A stretch of DNA of 64,000 nt, from the NCBI RefSeq assembly GCF_030363035.1, contig NZ_JAUCMN010000011.1, positions 34,715 through 98,714 on the forward strand, read 5' to 3'. Position 1 is the stretch's first letter, and every line of letters begins with the position of its first letter. The notes beneath the pieces were generated by a model that ran no database searches, was not told the DNA's origin, and saw only the letters and a list, made by a program, of their open reading frames with translations. Positions 15,364 through 23,797 of this stretch are shown here, one piece after another. Both the position numbers and the translations under genes were made by a program. The stretch is from Curtobacterium caseinilyticum. GTDB taxonomy: Bacteria; Actinomycetota; Actinomycetes; Actinomycetales; Microbacteriaceae.

Positions 15364-16883
15364 GCGGTGGCTCCGAGGGGTTCGTTCGACGGCGGGACGA
15401 TGCGCGCGGACAGGTCCGGCGGCGTCGCGAACTCCCGATCGTAGGGGAACACCGGTCGCTCGATCCGGTGGTGACCGAGGCGGAGCAGGTCCTGGTCGAC
15501 CCCACCCGGGGTGAGCGCGAGCATCCAGTCAGCAGCCATGTCGAACAGCTCCGGCTCGAGGTACCCGATCTTCACGACGACGACGTCGGCCCCGCGCGGG
15601 TCGAGGTCGAGGTCGGTGAAGTCGTGCTCGTGGTGGTACGGCTTGCGGAGCCTCGTCAGGATCGCGAAGACGCTGCCGACCTGCAGCACCACCTCGGTCT
15701 CGGCGTCACGGTCGCCGTGCTTGACCGCGTGCACCCGTCCCGTCATGGTGATCGGCCCCGCGTGCACGTCGTCGACCTCGGCTCCCGCGGTGACGGTGAC
15801 GGTCGCTCCGACTCCCGCCGCCACCGCGGCCTCGACGGCAGCCGGCCCGGGGACGCTCGCGTAGATCACGGTCGGTCCGTCCGGGGTCGCGAACGCCGGT
15901 TGCGCGAGCACCTGTGTGAGCCCCCACGTCATGTCGCCGGAACCGCCGGCAGTGGGGTTGTCCCCCGAGTCCGACACGAAGAACGGACGGGCGGCACCGG
16001 GCGCGAGCGCGGCGGCGAGGCACTCGTCGAACGAGCCCGTCGGTGCCACGAACGCGAAGTCCTCGCGGGCGTCCCAGAAGGCCCGCGCCAGGCGCTCGGC
16101 GCCGGCGGCCACGACGTCGCGGTCCCAGCCGGTGACGACGGTGACGGCACGGTCGCGGGGCTGGTCGGCCCAGGCGTACCCGACCCAGATCGCGGCGTCG
16201 AGGACGCCGTCCTCCTGCTCGACCTCCGGCACCTGCGCGTAGATCGACGCCGCGGGCTCGATGCGGGTGGAGGTCTGCTCGCCCGGCAGCAGCACCGGGA
16301 TCGGGATCCACGCCTTCACCGGCCGCTGTGCTCCGACCGGCCTCGTGGTGAGCACGTCGACGAGGTTCCGGACCGCGCGCTCCTTCGTCTCGAGGGCGTC
16401 CTCGTGCGGGGCCATCCGGTAACAGGTGACGAGGTCGACCTGGTGCGCGAGCTCCCGCGTGACGTTGCCGTGCAGGTCCATCGACGCCGACACGACCACG
16501 TCCGGTCCGACGACCGCGCGGATGCGACCGAGCAGGTCGGTCTCGGCGTCGTCGAGCCCCTCGACCACCATCGCGCCGTGGATGTCGTACCAGAGCCCGT
16601 CCACGGGGCCGATGTCGGTCAGGCGCGCGACGATCTCGTCGGCGAGCTCCTCGTACGCCGGCCGGGCGACGACCCCGCCGGGCAGCGCGTGACCGATGAG
16701 CGCCCCGCGGAACTCAGCCGCGTCGGCGTACGACGCCAGGAACGGGTACCGGGTCACGACCTCGTCGCCGCGGTCGGGGTGGAACGCGGGCGCCGTCGTC
16801 CGGGTCGGCGTGAAGGTCGACGTCTCGATCGCGAGTCCGGCGATCGCGATCACCGGGCGGCGGCGGGCGGGGGTCTCAGACAC
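15360..16883 (-). CDS. M81 family (MlrC-like) metallopeptidase
   Basis: A 507-residue protein of the M81/MlrC family, zinc enzymes known from microcystin degradation. The N-terminal DUF1485 domain contains IAGLAIETSTFTP, GLWYDIHGAMVVEG and SASMDLHGNVTRE, with candidate metal ligands in DIHGAM and DLHGN. The C-terminal MlrC domain holds FFVSDSGDNPTAGGSGDMTW. The GTG at 16883 follows AGGAGC and overlaps the end of the ROK gene by 8 bp; a longer frame upstream is a shadow. Beside a peptide-type importer, the substrate is probably a linear peptide or amide taken up by that system. Confidence 0.88.
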   Translation of the reverse strand: MSETPARRRPVIAIAGLAIETSTFTPTRTTAPAFHPDRGDEVVTRYPFLASYADAAEFRGALIGHALPGGVVARPAYEELADEIVARLTDIGPVDGLWYDIHGAMVVEGLDDAETDLLGRIRAVVGPDVVVSASMDLHGNVTRELAHQVDLVTCYRMAPHEDALETKERAVRNLVDVLTTRPVGAQRPVKAWIPIPVLLPGEQTSTRIEPAASIYAQVPEVEQEDGVLDAAIWVGYAWADQPRDRAVTVVTGWDRDVVAAGAERLARAFWDAREDFAFVAPTGSFDECLAAALAPGAARPFFVSDSGDNPTAGGSGDMTWGLTQVLAQPAFATPDGPTVIYASVPGPAAVEAAVAAGVGATVTVTAGAEVDDVHAGPITMTGRVHAVKHGDRDAETEVVLQVGSVFAILTRLRKPYHHEHDFTDLDLDPRGADVVVVKIGYLEPELFDMAADWMLALTPGGVDQDLLRLGHHRIERPVFPYDREFATPPDLSARIVPPSNEPLGATA

Positions 16884-18060
16884 GGGTGCTCCTGTTCCTG
16901 GTGGCGGACTGCGGGATGGGGGTGGACAGTGCCTCGAGCGATGCCGCGAGCCCGCGCTGCAGGGCGAACTGCCCCGCACCGACGAGCCCGGCATCGGCGC
17001 CGAGCGACACCGGTTCGATCGCGAGGTGCTGCGTCATCAGCGGGTGGCAGCTCTCGTACAGCTGGCTCCGCACGGCGGCGATGAACGGGTCGAGCGTGGA
17101 GAGGATCCCGCCGAGGTAGACGGCGTCCGGGTTGAAGAAGTTGACGTTCGCGGCGAGGACCTCGCCGAGGTACCGACCGGCCACCCGCACGGCGCGGGTC
17201 GTCTCCGGGTGGGCGTCCGAGGCGAGTCGGACGACGTCCGCGGTCGAGGCCACGTCGACCCCGGCGGACGACAGGATCCGCACGAGGGCGGCGCCGGACG
17301 CGACGGTCTCCAGGCAGCCGGTGTTGCCGCACGAGCACGGGGTGTCGCCGGCGGCGTCGATCCGGACGTGCGTGATGTCGCCCGCGGAGCCGGTCGAGCC
17401 GCGGTAGAGCCGGCCGTCGAGGACGATGCCCGCACCGATCGCCGACCCGGCCTTGATCGTGATGGTCTGCCGACGCGACGGATCGCGCACCGTCTGCTCG
17501 CCCGCGGCCATGCAGTTCGCGTCGTTGTCCACGACGGCGGCCAGCCCGAAGCGCGCGGAGAGCCAGTCGACCACGGGGAACCCGTTCCAGCCGGGCATCC
17601 GGCTCGGCAGGTCGACGACCCCCGCCTCGACGTCCACCGGGCCGGGGAGGCTGACCCCGACGCCGCGCAGTCCGTCGCGGCCCCGGTCGTCCGCGAGCCG
17701 CTCGAGCAGGCCGGCCAGGCGGGCGAGCCCGGCGGTCGGCCCGTCGGCGAGCGCGAACGGGACCGTCGCGACCGACTCGAGCGCGCCTCCCGGCAGCACC
17801 ACACCGATCCGCACGTGCTCACCGCCGACGTCCGCGGCGACCGCGTACTCGTCGGCACCGCCGATGCGGAGCACCTTGCGGGGACGCCCGCCCGTGGAGA
17901 CGTCGGTGCCCTCCTCGGCGAGCAGTCCGTGTCGCAGCAGCTGTCCGACGACGTGCGACACCGTCGAGGGTGCGGCGGCGAGGAGCTCGGCGATCTCGGT
18001 GCGGCTCGACGCCTGCCCGGTGGCGACGAGCTCGAGGACGCGCGCGCTGAGGTCCGGCAC
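16876..18060 (-). CDS. ROK-family transcriptional repressor
   Basis: A 394-residue NagC/XylR-type repressor with an N-terminal winged helix (ARVLELVATGQASSRTEIAELLAAAPSTVSHVVGQLL) and a sugar-kinase-like ROK domain containing the zinc motif CSCGNTGCLE. ROK repressors sense a sugar or amino sugar. The GTG at 18060 was chosen because TTGGAGAA precedes it and homology begins at PDLSARVLELV. It heads the minus-strand operon with the M81 and cutC genes and is divergent from the ABC importer, so it probably controls both directions from the AT-rich intergenic region. Confidence 0.9.
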   Translation of the reverse strand: MPDLSARVLELVATGQASSRTEIAELLAAAPSTVSHVVGQLLRHGLLAEEGTDVSTGGRPRKVLRIGGADEYAVAADVGGEHVRIGVVLPGGALESVATVPFALADGPTAGLARLAGLLERLADDRGRDGLRGVGVSLPGPVDVEAGVVDLPSRMPGWNGFPVVDWLSARFGLAAVVDNDANCMAAGEQTVRDPSRRQTITIKAGSAIGAGIVLDGRLYRGSTGSAGDITHVRIDAAGDTPCSCGNTGCLETVASGAALVRILSSAGVDVASTADVVRLASDAHPETTRAVRVAGRYLGEVLAANVNFFNPDAVYLGGILSTLDPFIAAVRSQLYESCHPLMTQHLAIEPVSLGADAGLVGAGQFALQRGLAASLEALSTPIPQSATRNRSTRV

Positions 18061-18275
18061 GACTTTCTCCAATCCGGACGGAACGCGTCGGCGGCGTCCC
18101 GTCCACCGCGACGATACGGCGATCCGTACGCAGCGAGGCTTTCGTGCAAATCGCAGAAACACACTATTTACACGGAGACGTTTGTTTTTCCAACGCGCCT
18201 GGTCCTTGACTGTCCCCGTGCCGCCGGCACCCGTGCTCCACCCTCCCCGACGTTCCACGCACAAGGAGACACCGC
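18061..18275. promoter_or_regulatory. Divergent promoter region of ROK operon and ABC importer
   Basis: This 215-bp gap contains an island of low GC for this genome (about 18138-18192, including CACTATTTACACGG and GTTTGTTTTTCC), where ROK repressor sites would be expected. TTGACT at 18206-18211 is a possible -35 toward the importer, and AAGGAG precedes its ATG. Exact operators were not resolved. Confidence 0.5.
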
Positions 18276-20072
18276 ATGTCCAAGCCCCGTCGCTGGGCGC
18301 TCCTCACCGGAGCCGCGATCGCCGTGAGCGCCCTGCTCGCCGGATGTTCCGGCGGTGGCAACGCCTCCACCGGTTCCGGATCCGACGAGATCAACTACGC
18401 GCTCCCCGCCAACTTCACGCCGAACTGGATCCTGCCGATCGGCACCGCGGCCCACCTCAACACCAACAACGGCTCGATCGCGCAGTCGCTGTACGAACCG
18501 CTCGTCGCCTACGACGGCTCGACCGGCAAGATCGCCTGGAACAAGGCGGGTTCGATCGCGACGGCGGCCGACTTCGCGAAGGACGGCACGAGCGTGACCA
18601 TGACGCTCGGCGACCGGCACTGGTCGGACGGCAAGCCGATCACGAGCCGTGACGTCGCGTTCTGGTTCAACCTGGTCAAGGCGAACAAGGACCAGTGGGG
18701 CTCGTACTCCGAGGGCAAGGCGCCCGACAACTGGACGTCCTTCAAGGCCGTCGACGACACCCACTTCACGATCACCTTCGACAAGGCGTACAACCCGGAC
18801 TGGATGCTCGCGAACCAGCTGAGCCACATCATCCCGCTGCCGCAGCACGCCTGGGACAAGACGAGCGCCTCCGCGACGGTGAGCGACGCCGACGAGACCA
18901 CGGACGGCGCGAAGCAGGTCTGGAAGTACCTCAACACCGCCGCGGGGAAGATCGCCGACTACGCGACCGACGACCTGTGGAAGACCATCTCCGGCCCGTA
19001 CGGCGTCACGGCGTTCACGACTGCCGGCAAGGTCACCCTGACGGCGAACACGAAGTACGACGGCGGTGAGGAGGCGCAGATCGCGACCGTCAACCTGCTG
19101 CCGTTCACGACCGCCGACGCCGAGGTGAACGCCGTCCGCTCGGGTGAGGTCGACTACGGGTACATCAACGCCACGGACATGGACCAGGAGGACTCCTTCA
19201 CGCAGAAGGGCTACGAGGTCGAGCCGTGGACCGGCTGGGCGATCACGTACATGCCGTACAACTTCAACAACCCGGACATGGGTGCCGTGTTCAAGCAGCT
19301 GTACGCCCGCCAGGCCGTGCAGATGTCGATCGACCAGACCGCGCTGTCGAAGGTCGTCTTCAACGGCACCGCCACCGCCACGTACGGTCCCGTCCCGCAG
19401 GCGCAGGAGTCCGACTTCGTCTCCGACGTGCAGAAGGACAACCCGTACCCGTTCAGCACGTCGAAGGCGAAGGAACTGCTCACCAGCCACGGCTGGACGA
19501 AGCAGGGCGACACCATGGTCTGCACGGACCCGGGCACCTCGGCGGACCAGTGCGGCGAGGGGGTCGCGAAGGGCACGGAGTTCACCATGCAGGTGCTGTC
19601 GCAGTCCGGCTCCACGGTGACCGACAACATGATGAGCGCGATCCAGTCGTCGCTGGCGAAGACCGGCATCGGCTTCACGATCAAGACCGCGCCCGTCTCG
19701 AGCGTGCTGTCGCAGACCCCGACCTGCACGAGCGACGAGGCGTCCTGCGACTGGGACCTCTCGTTCTTCGGCACCGCGGGCAGCTGGTACTTCCCGGCCT
19801 ACCCGACCGGTGAGTCGCTCTTCCAGACCGGCGGTTCGGCGAACTTCGGCTCGTACTCGAACAAGGAGGTCGACGCCCTGATCGACGCGACCACCACCTC
19901 GACCGACCCGACCAAGGTGCAGGACTACAGCGCCGCGGTCGCGAAGGACCTGCCCGTCATCTGGCTGCCGAGCCCGGACTACCAGATCTCGGTCGTCAAG
20001 CAGGGCCTGACCGGGTTCGACCAGGACTCCCTCGCCAACTTCCACCCGGCCCAGTGGAAGTGGAGCAAGTGA
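18276..20072 (+). CDS. Peptide-type ABC transporter substrate-binding lipoprotein (family 5)
   Basis: A 598-residue SBP_bac_5 lipoprotein. The signal peptide ends at lipobox LLAGC (residue ~24), followed by ANFTPNWILPIG, QSLYEPLVAYDG and the family landmark WSDGKPITSRDVAFWFNLVKA. Such proteins bind oligopeptides, and in some members oligosaccharides or glycopeptides, outside the membrane. It is the first gene of a five-gene operon with two permeases, a double ATPase and a ROK kinase. A 110-bp structured repeat lies between it and the first permease, which may give the binding protein higher expression than the membrane parts. Confidence 0.92.
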   Translation: MSKPRRWALLTGAAIAVSALLAGCSGGGNASTGSGSDEINYALPANFTPNWILPIGTAAHLNTNNGSIAQSLYEPLVAYDGSTGKIAWNKAGSIATAADFAKDGTSVTMTLGDRHWSDGKPITSRDVAFWFNLVKANKDQWGSYSEGKAPDNWTSFKAVDDTHFTITFDKAYNPDWMLANQLSHIIPLPQHAWDKTSASATVSDADETTDGAKQVWKYLNTAAGKIADYATDDLWKTISGPYGVTAFTTAGKVTLTANTKYDGGEEAQIATVNLLPFTTADAEVNAVRSGEVDYGYINATDMDQEDSFTQKGYEVEPWTGWAITYMPYNFNNPDMGAVFKQLYARQAVQMSIDQTALSKVVFNGTATATYGPVPQAQESDFVSDVQKDNPYPFSTSKAKELLTSHGWTKQGDTMVCTDPGTSADQCGEGVAKGTEFTMQVLSQSGSTVTDNMMSAIQSSLAKTGIGFTIKTAPVSSVLSQTPTCTSDEASCDWDLSFFGTAGSWYFPAYPTGESLFQTGGSANFGSYSNKEVDALIDATTTSTDPTKVQDYSAAVAKDLPVIWLPSPDYQISVVKQGLTGFDQDSLANFHPAQWKWSK

Positions 20073-20088
20073 GTCGCTGACGCGACCA

Positions 20089-20198
20089 CGGTCGGGAGGC
20101 GCGGTGCGCGTCCGACGCGCACCGTCCTCCCTCGCAAGCTCGGTCGGCGCGCCCCGCGCGATGCTCCGCATCGCCGCTCAGCGGGGCGCGCCCGACCG
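20089..20198. repeat. Composite structured repeat, copy 2, inside ABC operon
   Basis: Same layout as 2899-3007: closing stem CGGTCGGG/CCCGACCG (20089-20096 with 20191-20198), stem A with GGTGCGCGTC/GACGCGCACC (20103-20112 with 20114-20123), the identical linker CTCGCARGCTCGGTC, stem B1 identical (20146-20157 with 20181-20192) and stem B2 GCGATGC-TCC-GCATCGC (20158-20174). The closing, A and B2 arms differ from copy 1 but stay complementary. It fills the binding protein-permease gap within one operon. Confidence 0.78.
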
Positions 20199-20228
20199 CT
20201 CAGCAACCACCCGAACGACGGAAGCCGC

Positions 20229-21188
20229 ATGACCACAGCTCTGTACCTCCTCCGACGCGTCCTGCAGGCGCTCGCGGTGATCCTCATCGTCACGATCGTC
20301 GTGTTCTGCCTGCTGCACGCCCTGCCGGGCGGTCCCGCCCGCGGTGTGCTCGGCGTCTCCGCGACGCCCGCCCAGATCGCTGCCTTCAACCAGGCGCAGG
20401 GACTCGACCAGCCGCTGCCCGTGCAGTACGTCCGCTTCCTCGGACGACTGCTCACCGGTGACCTCGGCACCTCGTACACGCTCAACGAACCGGTCTCGCA
20501 GCTCATCGTCGAGCGCCTGCCGAAGACCCTCGTGCTCACCGGACTGTCCGCCGTGCTCGGGCTCCTCGTCGCGATCCCGGTCGGCATGCTGCAGGCCGCC
20601 CGCCGCAACGGTGCGGCCGACTACGCGGCGACCGCACTGGCGTTCGTGTTCTACTCGACGCCCGCGTTCTTCCTCGGCCTGGTCCTGATCATCGTGTTCA
20701 GCCAGCAGTTGCCCTGGCTGCCGTCGCAGGCGCCGAGCGGCACCACCCTGTCCGAGGTGTTCCAGGACCCCGCGGGTCTCGTGCTGCCCGTCCTGACCGG
20801 GGCCCTCGCGATGATCGCCGTGTTCAGCCGGTACATGCGAGCAGCGACGCTCGAGAACCTGCAGGAGGACTACGTGCGCACCGCGCGGGCCGGCGGCGCC
20901 TCGACCGCGGCGATCCTGCGGCGACACGTGTTCCGGAACTCGCTCACCCCGGTGGTGGCGATGCTCGGGTACTACCTGCCGGTGCTGTTCGGTGGCGCGC
21001 TCGTCACCGAGCAGCTGTTCAACTACCCGGGGATGGGGCTGCTGTTCTGGAACGCCGCGCAGTCCTCGGACTACCCGACGCTGCTCGGCTGCGTGCTCGT
21101 CATCTCCATCGCGACCGTCGTCGGCACGCTGCTCGCCGACGTCGCGCAGTCGCTGATCGACCCCAGAGTGAAGGCAGGCCGCGCATGA
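20229..21188 (+). CDS. ABC transporter permease, DppB/OppB type
   Basis: A 319-residue membrane permease with six predicted helices. N-terminal TALYLLRRVLQALAVILIVTIVVF and the loop LDQPLPVQYVRFLGRLLTGDLGTSY are typical of DppB. The coupling EAA-type loop reads DYVRTARAGGASTAAILRRHVFRNSLTPVV. It pairs with the following DppC-type permease, overlapping it by 4 bp (ATGA). GGAAG precedes the ATG. Confidence 0.93.
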   Translation: MTTALYLLRRVLQALAVILIVTIVVFCLLHALPGGPARGVLGVSATPAQIAAFNQAQGLDQPLPVQYVRFLGRLLTGDLGTSYTLNEPVSQLIVERLPKTLVLTGLSAVLGLLVAIPVGMLQAARRNGAADYAATALAFVFYSTPAFFLGLVLIIVFSQQLPWLPSQAPSGTTLSEVFQDPAGLVLPVLTGALAMIAVFSRYMRAATLENLQEDYVRTARAGGASTAAILRRHVFRNSLTPVVAMLGYYLPVLFGGALVTEQLFNYPGMGLLFWNAAQSSDYPTLLGCVLVISIATVVGTLLADVAQSLIDPRVKAGRA

Positions 21189-22084
21189 CCGCACAGCTCG
21201 CACCCGAAGCGCCCGGGGCAGGGGCCCTGGTGCAGCCCGTCGCCGCGACCGGTTGGCGCCTCGCCGTCCGTCGGTTCCGGCACAACACGCTCGCGGTCGT
21301 CGGCCTCGTCGTGATCGTCGTCGTCGTGCTGTTCTGCTTCGTCGGCCCGTTCCTGTACCCGACCGACCAGACGCACACCCTGCTCGAGCAGGCGAACCAG
21401 GGCCCGAGCGGCGCGCACCCGCTCGGTACCGACGCCGTCGGGCACGACGTCCTCGGCCGCCTGATGTACGGCGGCACGGTGTCGCTCATGGTCGGCATCG
21501 CGGCCGGGGTCCTGGCGACCGTCGTCGGCACGCTCTGGGGCTCGGTCGCCGGGTACGCGGGCGGCTGGGTCGACGCCGTGATGATGCGTGTGGTCGACGC
21601 GGGCATCGCGATCCCCGCGCTCTTCATCCTGCTCGTCATCTCGGCGATCACGACACCGGGGGTCGCCGGCCTCATCGTGATCCTCGGCCTCGTGTCGTGG
21701 CTCGTGCCCTCGCGGCTGATCCGCGCCGAGACCCTCACGCTGAAGAACCGCGACTACGTGCTCACCCTGCGCGCGATCGGTGGCTCGCATGCCCGTGCCA
21801 TCGGCAAGCACCTGCTGCCGAACTCGGTGTCGACGATCGTCGTCGCCGCGACGTTCCAGGTCGCCGACGCGATCCTGCTCGTCGCCTACGTGTCGTACCT
21901 CGGCCTCGGGGTGCAGGCGCCCGCGACGGACTGGGGTGGCATGCTGTCGGCGGGGCTCACCGCCGCCTACTCGGGTCGCTGGTGGCTGATCGTGCCACCG
22001 GGGCTCGCCGTCATCCTCGTCGTCTGCGCGTTCAACGCGGTGGGCGACGGACTCCGGGACGCCTTCGACGTGAGGGGCCGCTAG
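21185..22084 (+). CDS. ABC transporter permease, DppC/OppC type
   Basis: A 299-residue permease with the OppC_N segment (RFRHNTLAVVGLVVIVVVVLFCFVGPFLYP) and the landmark HPLGTDAVGHDVLGRLMYGG, followed by the coupling loop DYVLTLRAIGGSHARAIGKHLLPNS. It forms the heterodimeric channel with the preceding permease. The ATG overlaps the stop of dppB-like; the stop TAG directly abuts the ATG of the ATPase gene. Confidence 0.93.
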   Translation: MTAQLAPEAPGAGALVQPVAATGWRLAVRRFRHNTLAVVGLVVIVVVVLFCFVGPFLYPTDQTHTLLEQANQGPSGAHPLGTDAVGHDVLGRLMYGGTVSLMVGIAAGVLATVVGTLWGSVAGYAGGWVDAVMMRVVDAGIAIPALFILLVISAITTPGVAGLIVILGLVSWLVPSRLIRAETLTLKNRDYVLTLRAIGGSHARAIGKHLLPNSVSTIVVAATFQVADAILLVAYVSYLGLGVQAPATDWGGMLSAGLTAAYSGRWWLIVPPGLAVILVVCAFNAVGDGLRDAFDVRGR

Positions 22085-23797
22085 ATGTCCATCCTGACCA
22101 TGACCGACCTCGGGGTCGCGTTCGCCACGGAGACCGGGACGGTCGACGCCGTCCGCGGGGTGACCCTGCACGTCGAGCCGGGGGAGACCCTGGCCCTCGT
22201 CGGCGAGTCCGGCTCCGGCAAGTCGACCGTGGCGCTCGCCGCGATGGGGCTGCTCTCCGGCAACGCCTCGGCGCGGGGGAGCGCGGTCGTCGACGGCCAC
22301 GAGGTCGTCGGCGCACCGGAGTCGTCGCTCCGTGGTCTCCGCGGGAGCACCGTCTCGATGGTGTTCCAGGAGCCCGCGACGGCCCTCGACCCGCTCACCC
22401 GCATCGGCGCCCAGATCGCCGAGGTGATCCGGAACCACCGGTCGGTCTCCGCGGCCGAGGCGTCCGCCGCCGCCGTCGACCTGCTCGCCCGTGTCGGCAT
22501 CCCCTCGCCAGAGACCCGGGCGAAGGCGTTCCCGTTCCAGCTCTCCGGCGGGCAGCGGCAGCGCGTCGTCATCGCGATGGCGATCGCCAACGAGCCCGCG
22601 CTCCTCATCGCCGACGAGCCGACGACCGCGCTCGACGTCACCGTGCAGGCGGAGATCCTCGAGCTGCTGCGTCGGCTGGCGGCCGACTCCGGCACCGGTG
22701 TCCTGCTCGTCACGCACAACATGGGCGTCGTCGCGGACTTCGCGGACCGGGTCGCTGTGATGCTGCAGGGCGAGATCGTCGAGACCGGGGGCGTCGAGGA
22801 CGTCCTGCTCCGTCCGCAGCACGAGTACACGAAGCGCCTGCTCGCGGCCGTGCCGCGGCTCGACGTGGCGGAGGGCGCTCCGGACGGTCCCGTCGCAGCC
22901 GCCGTGCCCGACGGTCCCGGTGTGCTCGGTCCCGGCTCGGTCGGGGACCCGGACGGGAGACCCGGCGCGGCTCCGGTGGTCGACCTCCGGGACGTCTCGG
23001 TGACCTTCGGGCGCGGGACGCGCGCCGTCCACGCACTGCAGGGCGTCGACATCGTCGTGCACGCGGGGGAGACGGTCGGACTGGTCGGCGAGTCCGGCTC
23101 CGGCAAGTCCACCGCCGCCCGCGTCGCCCTCGGGCTCGTCCGCCCGACCTCCGGCGCCGTATCCCTGTTCGGCCAGGACCTCCGGCGCGCGCGGGGCCGT
23201 GACCGCCGGGCGCTCCGTTCCGGGATCGGGGTCGTGCTGCAGGACCCGGTGGCCTCGCTCGACGCCCGGATGTCGGTCGGAGAGTGCATCGCCGAACCCC
23301 TCGCGGTGCACCGCCGGGGGATGTCCTCGGCGGACCGTCGGCGGCGGGTCGACGAGGTCCTCGACGCGGTCCGGCTCCCGACCGCACTGGCGTCCCGGGC
23401 GCCGCGTGAGCTCTCCGGTGGGCAGCGGCAGCGGGTCTCGCTCGCACGCGCACTCGTGCTCGAGCCGCGGCTGCTCGTCGCCGACGAGCCCACCAGCGCG
23501 CTCGACGTCAGCGTCCAGGAGACCGTGCTCGAGGTGCTCGGCGACCTGCAGGACGACCTCGGTTTCGCCTGCTTGTTCGTCTCCCACGACCTGGCCGTCG
23601 TGCAGCACTTCGCCGAGCGCGTCGTGGTGATGCGCCAGGGCCGCGTCGAGGAGCACGGCCCCACCGGCAGCACCCTGCTGCACCCGACGACGGACTACAC
23701 CCGTCGCCTGCTCGCGGCGGTGCCCGTGCCCGACCCGGTCCTGCAACGCCGTCGACGGACCGAGCGGCTCGCGACCCTGTCGGCGGTGGACGCGTGA
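22085..23797 (+). CDS. Double ABC ATPase of peptide-type importer (DppD-DppF fusion)
   Basis: A 570-residue protein with two complete nucleotide-binding domains. Each has Walker A GESGSGKST, signature LSGGQRQR and Walker B (LLIADEPTTALD; LLVADEPTSALD). The halves correspond to DppD and DppF, joined by an acidic, Pro/Gly-rich linker around residues 255-300. It energises both permeases. Such fusions are common in Actinobacteria. The start directly abuts the upstream stop codon and the end overlaps the ROK kinase (GTGA). Confidence 0.93.
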   Translation: MSILTMTDLGVAFATETGTVDAVRGVTLHVEPGETLALVGESGSGKSTVALAAMGLLSGNASARGSAVVDGHEVVGAPESSLRGLRGSTVSMVFQEPATALDPLTRIGAQIAEVIRNHRSVSAAEASAAAVDLLARVGIPSPETRAKAFPFQLSGGQRQRVVIAMAIANEPALLIADEPTTALDVTVQAEILELLRRLAADSGTGVLLVTHNMGVVADFADRVAVMLQGEIVETGGVEDVLLRPQHEYTKRLLAAVPRLDVAEGAPDGPVAAAVPDGPGVLGPGSVGDPDGRPGAAPVVDLRDVSVTFGRGTRAVHALQGVDIVVHAGETVGLVGESGSGKSTAARVALGLVRPTSGAVSLFGQDLRRARGRDRRALRSGIGVVLQDPVASLDARMSVGECIAEPLAVHRRGMSSADRRRRVDEVLDAVRLPTALASRAPRELSGGQRQRVSLARALVLEPRLLVADEPTSALDVSVQETVLEVLGDLQDDLGFACLFVSHDLAVVQHFAERVVVMRQGRVEEHGPTGSTLLHPTTDYTRRLLAAVPVPDPVLQRRRRTERLATLSAVDA

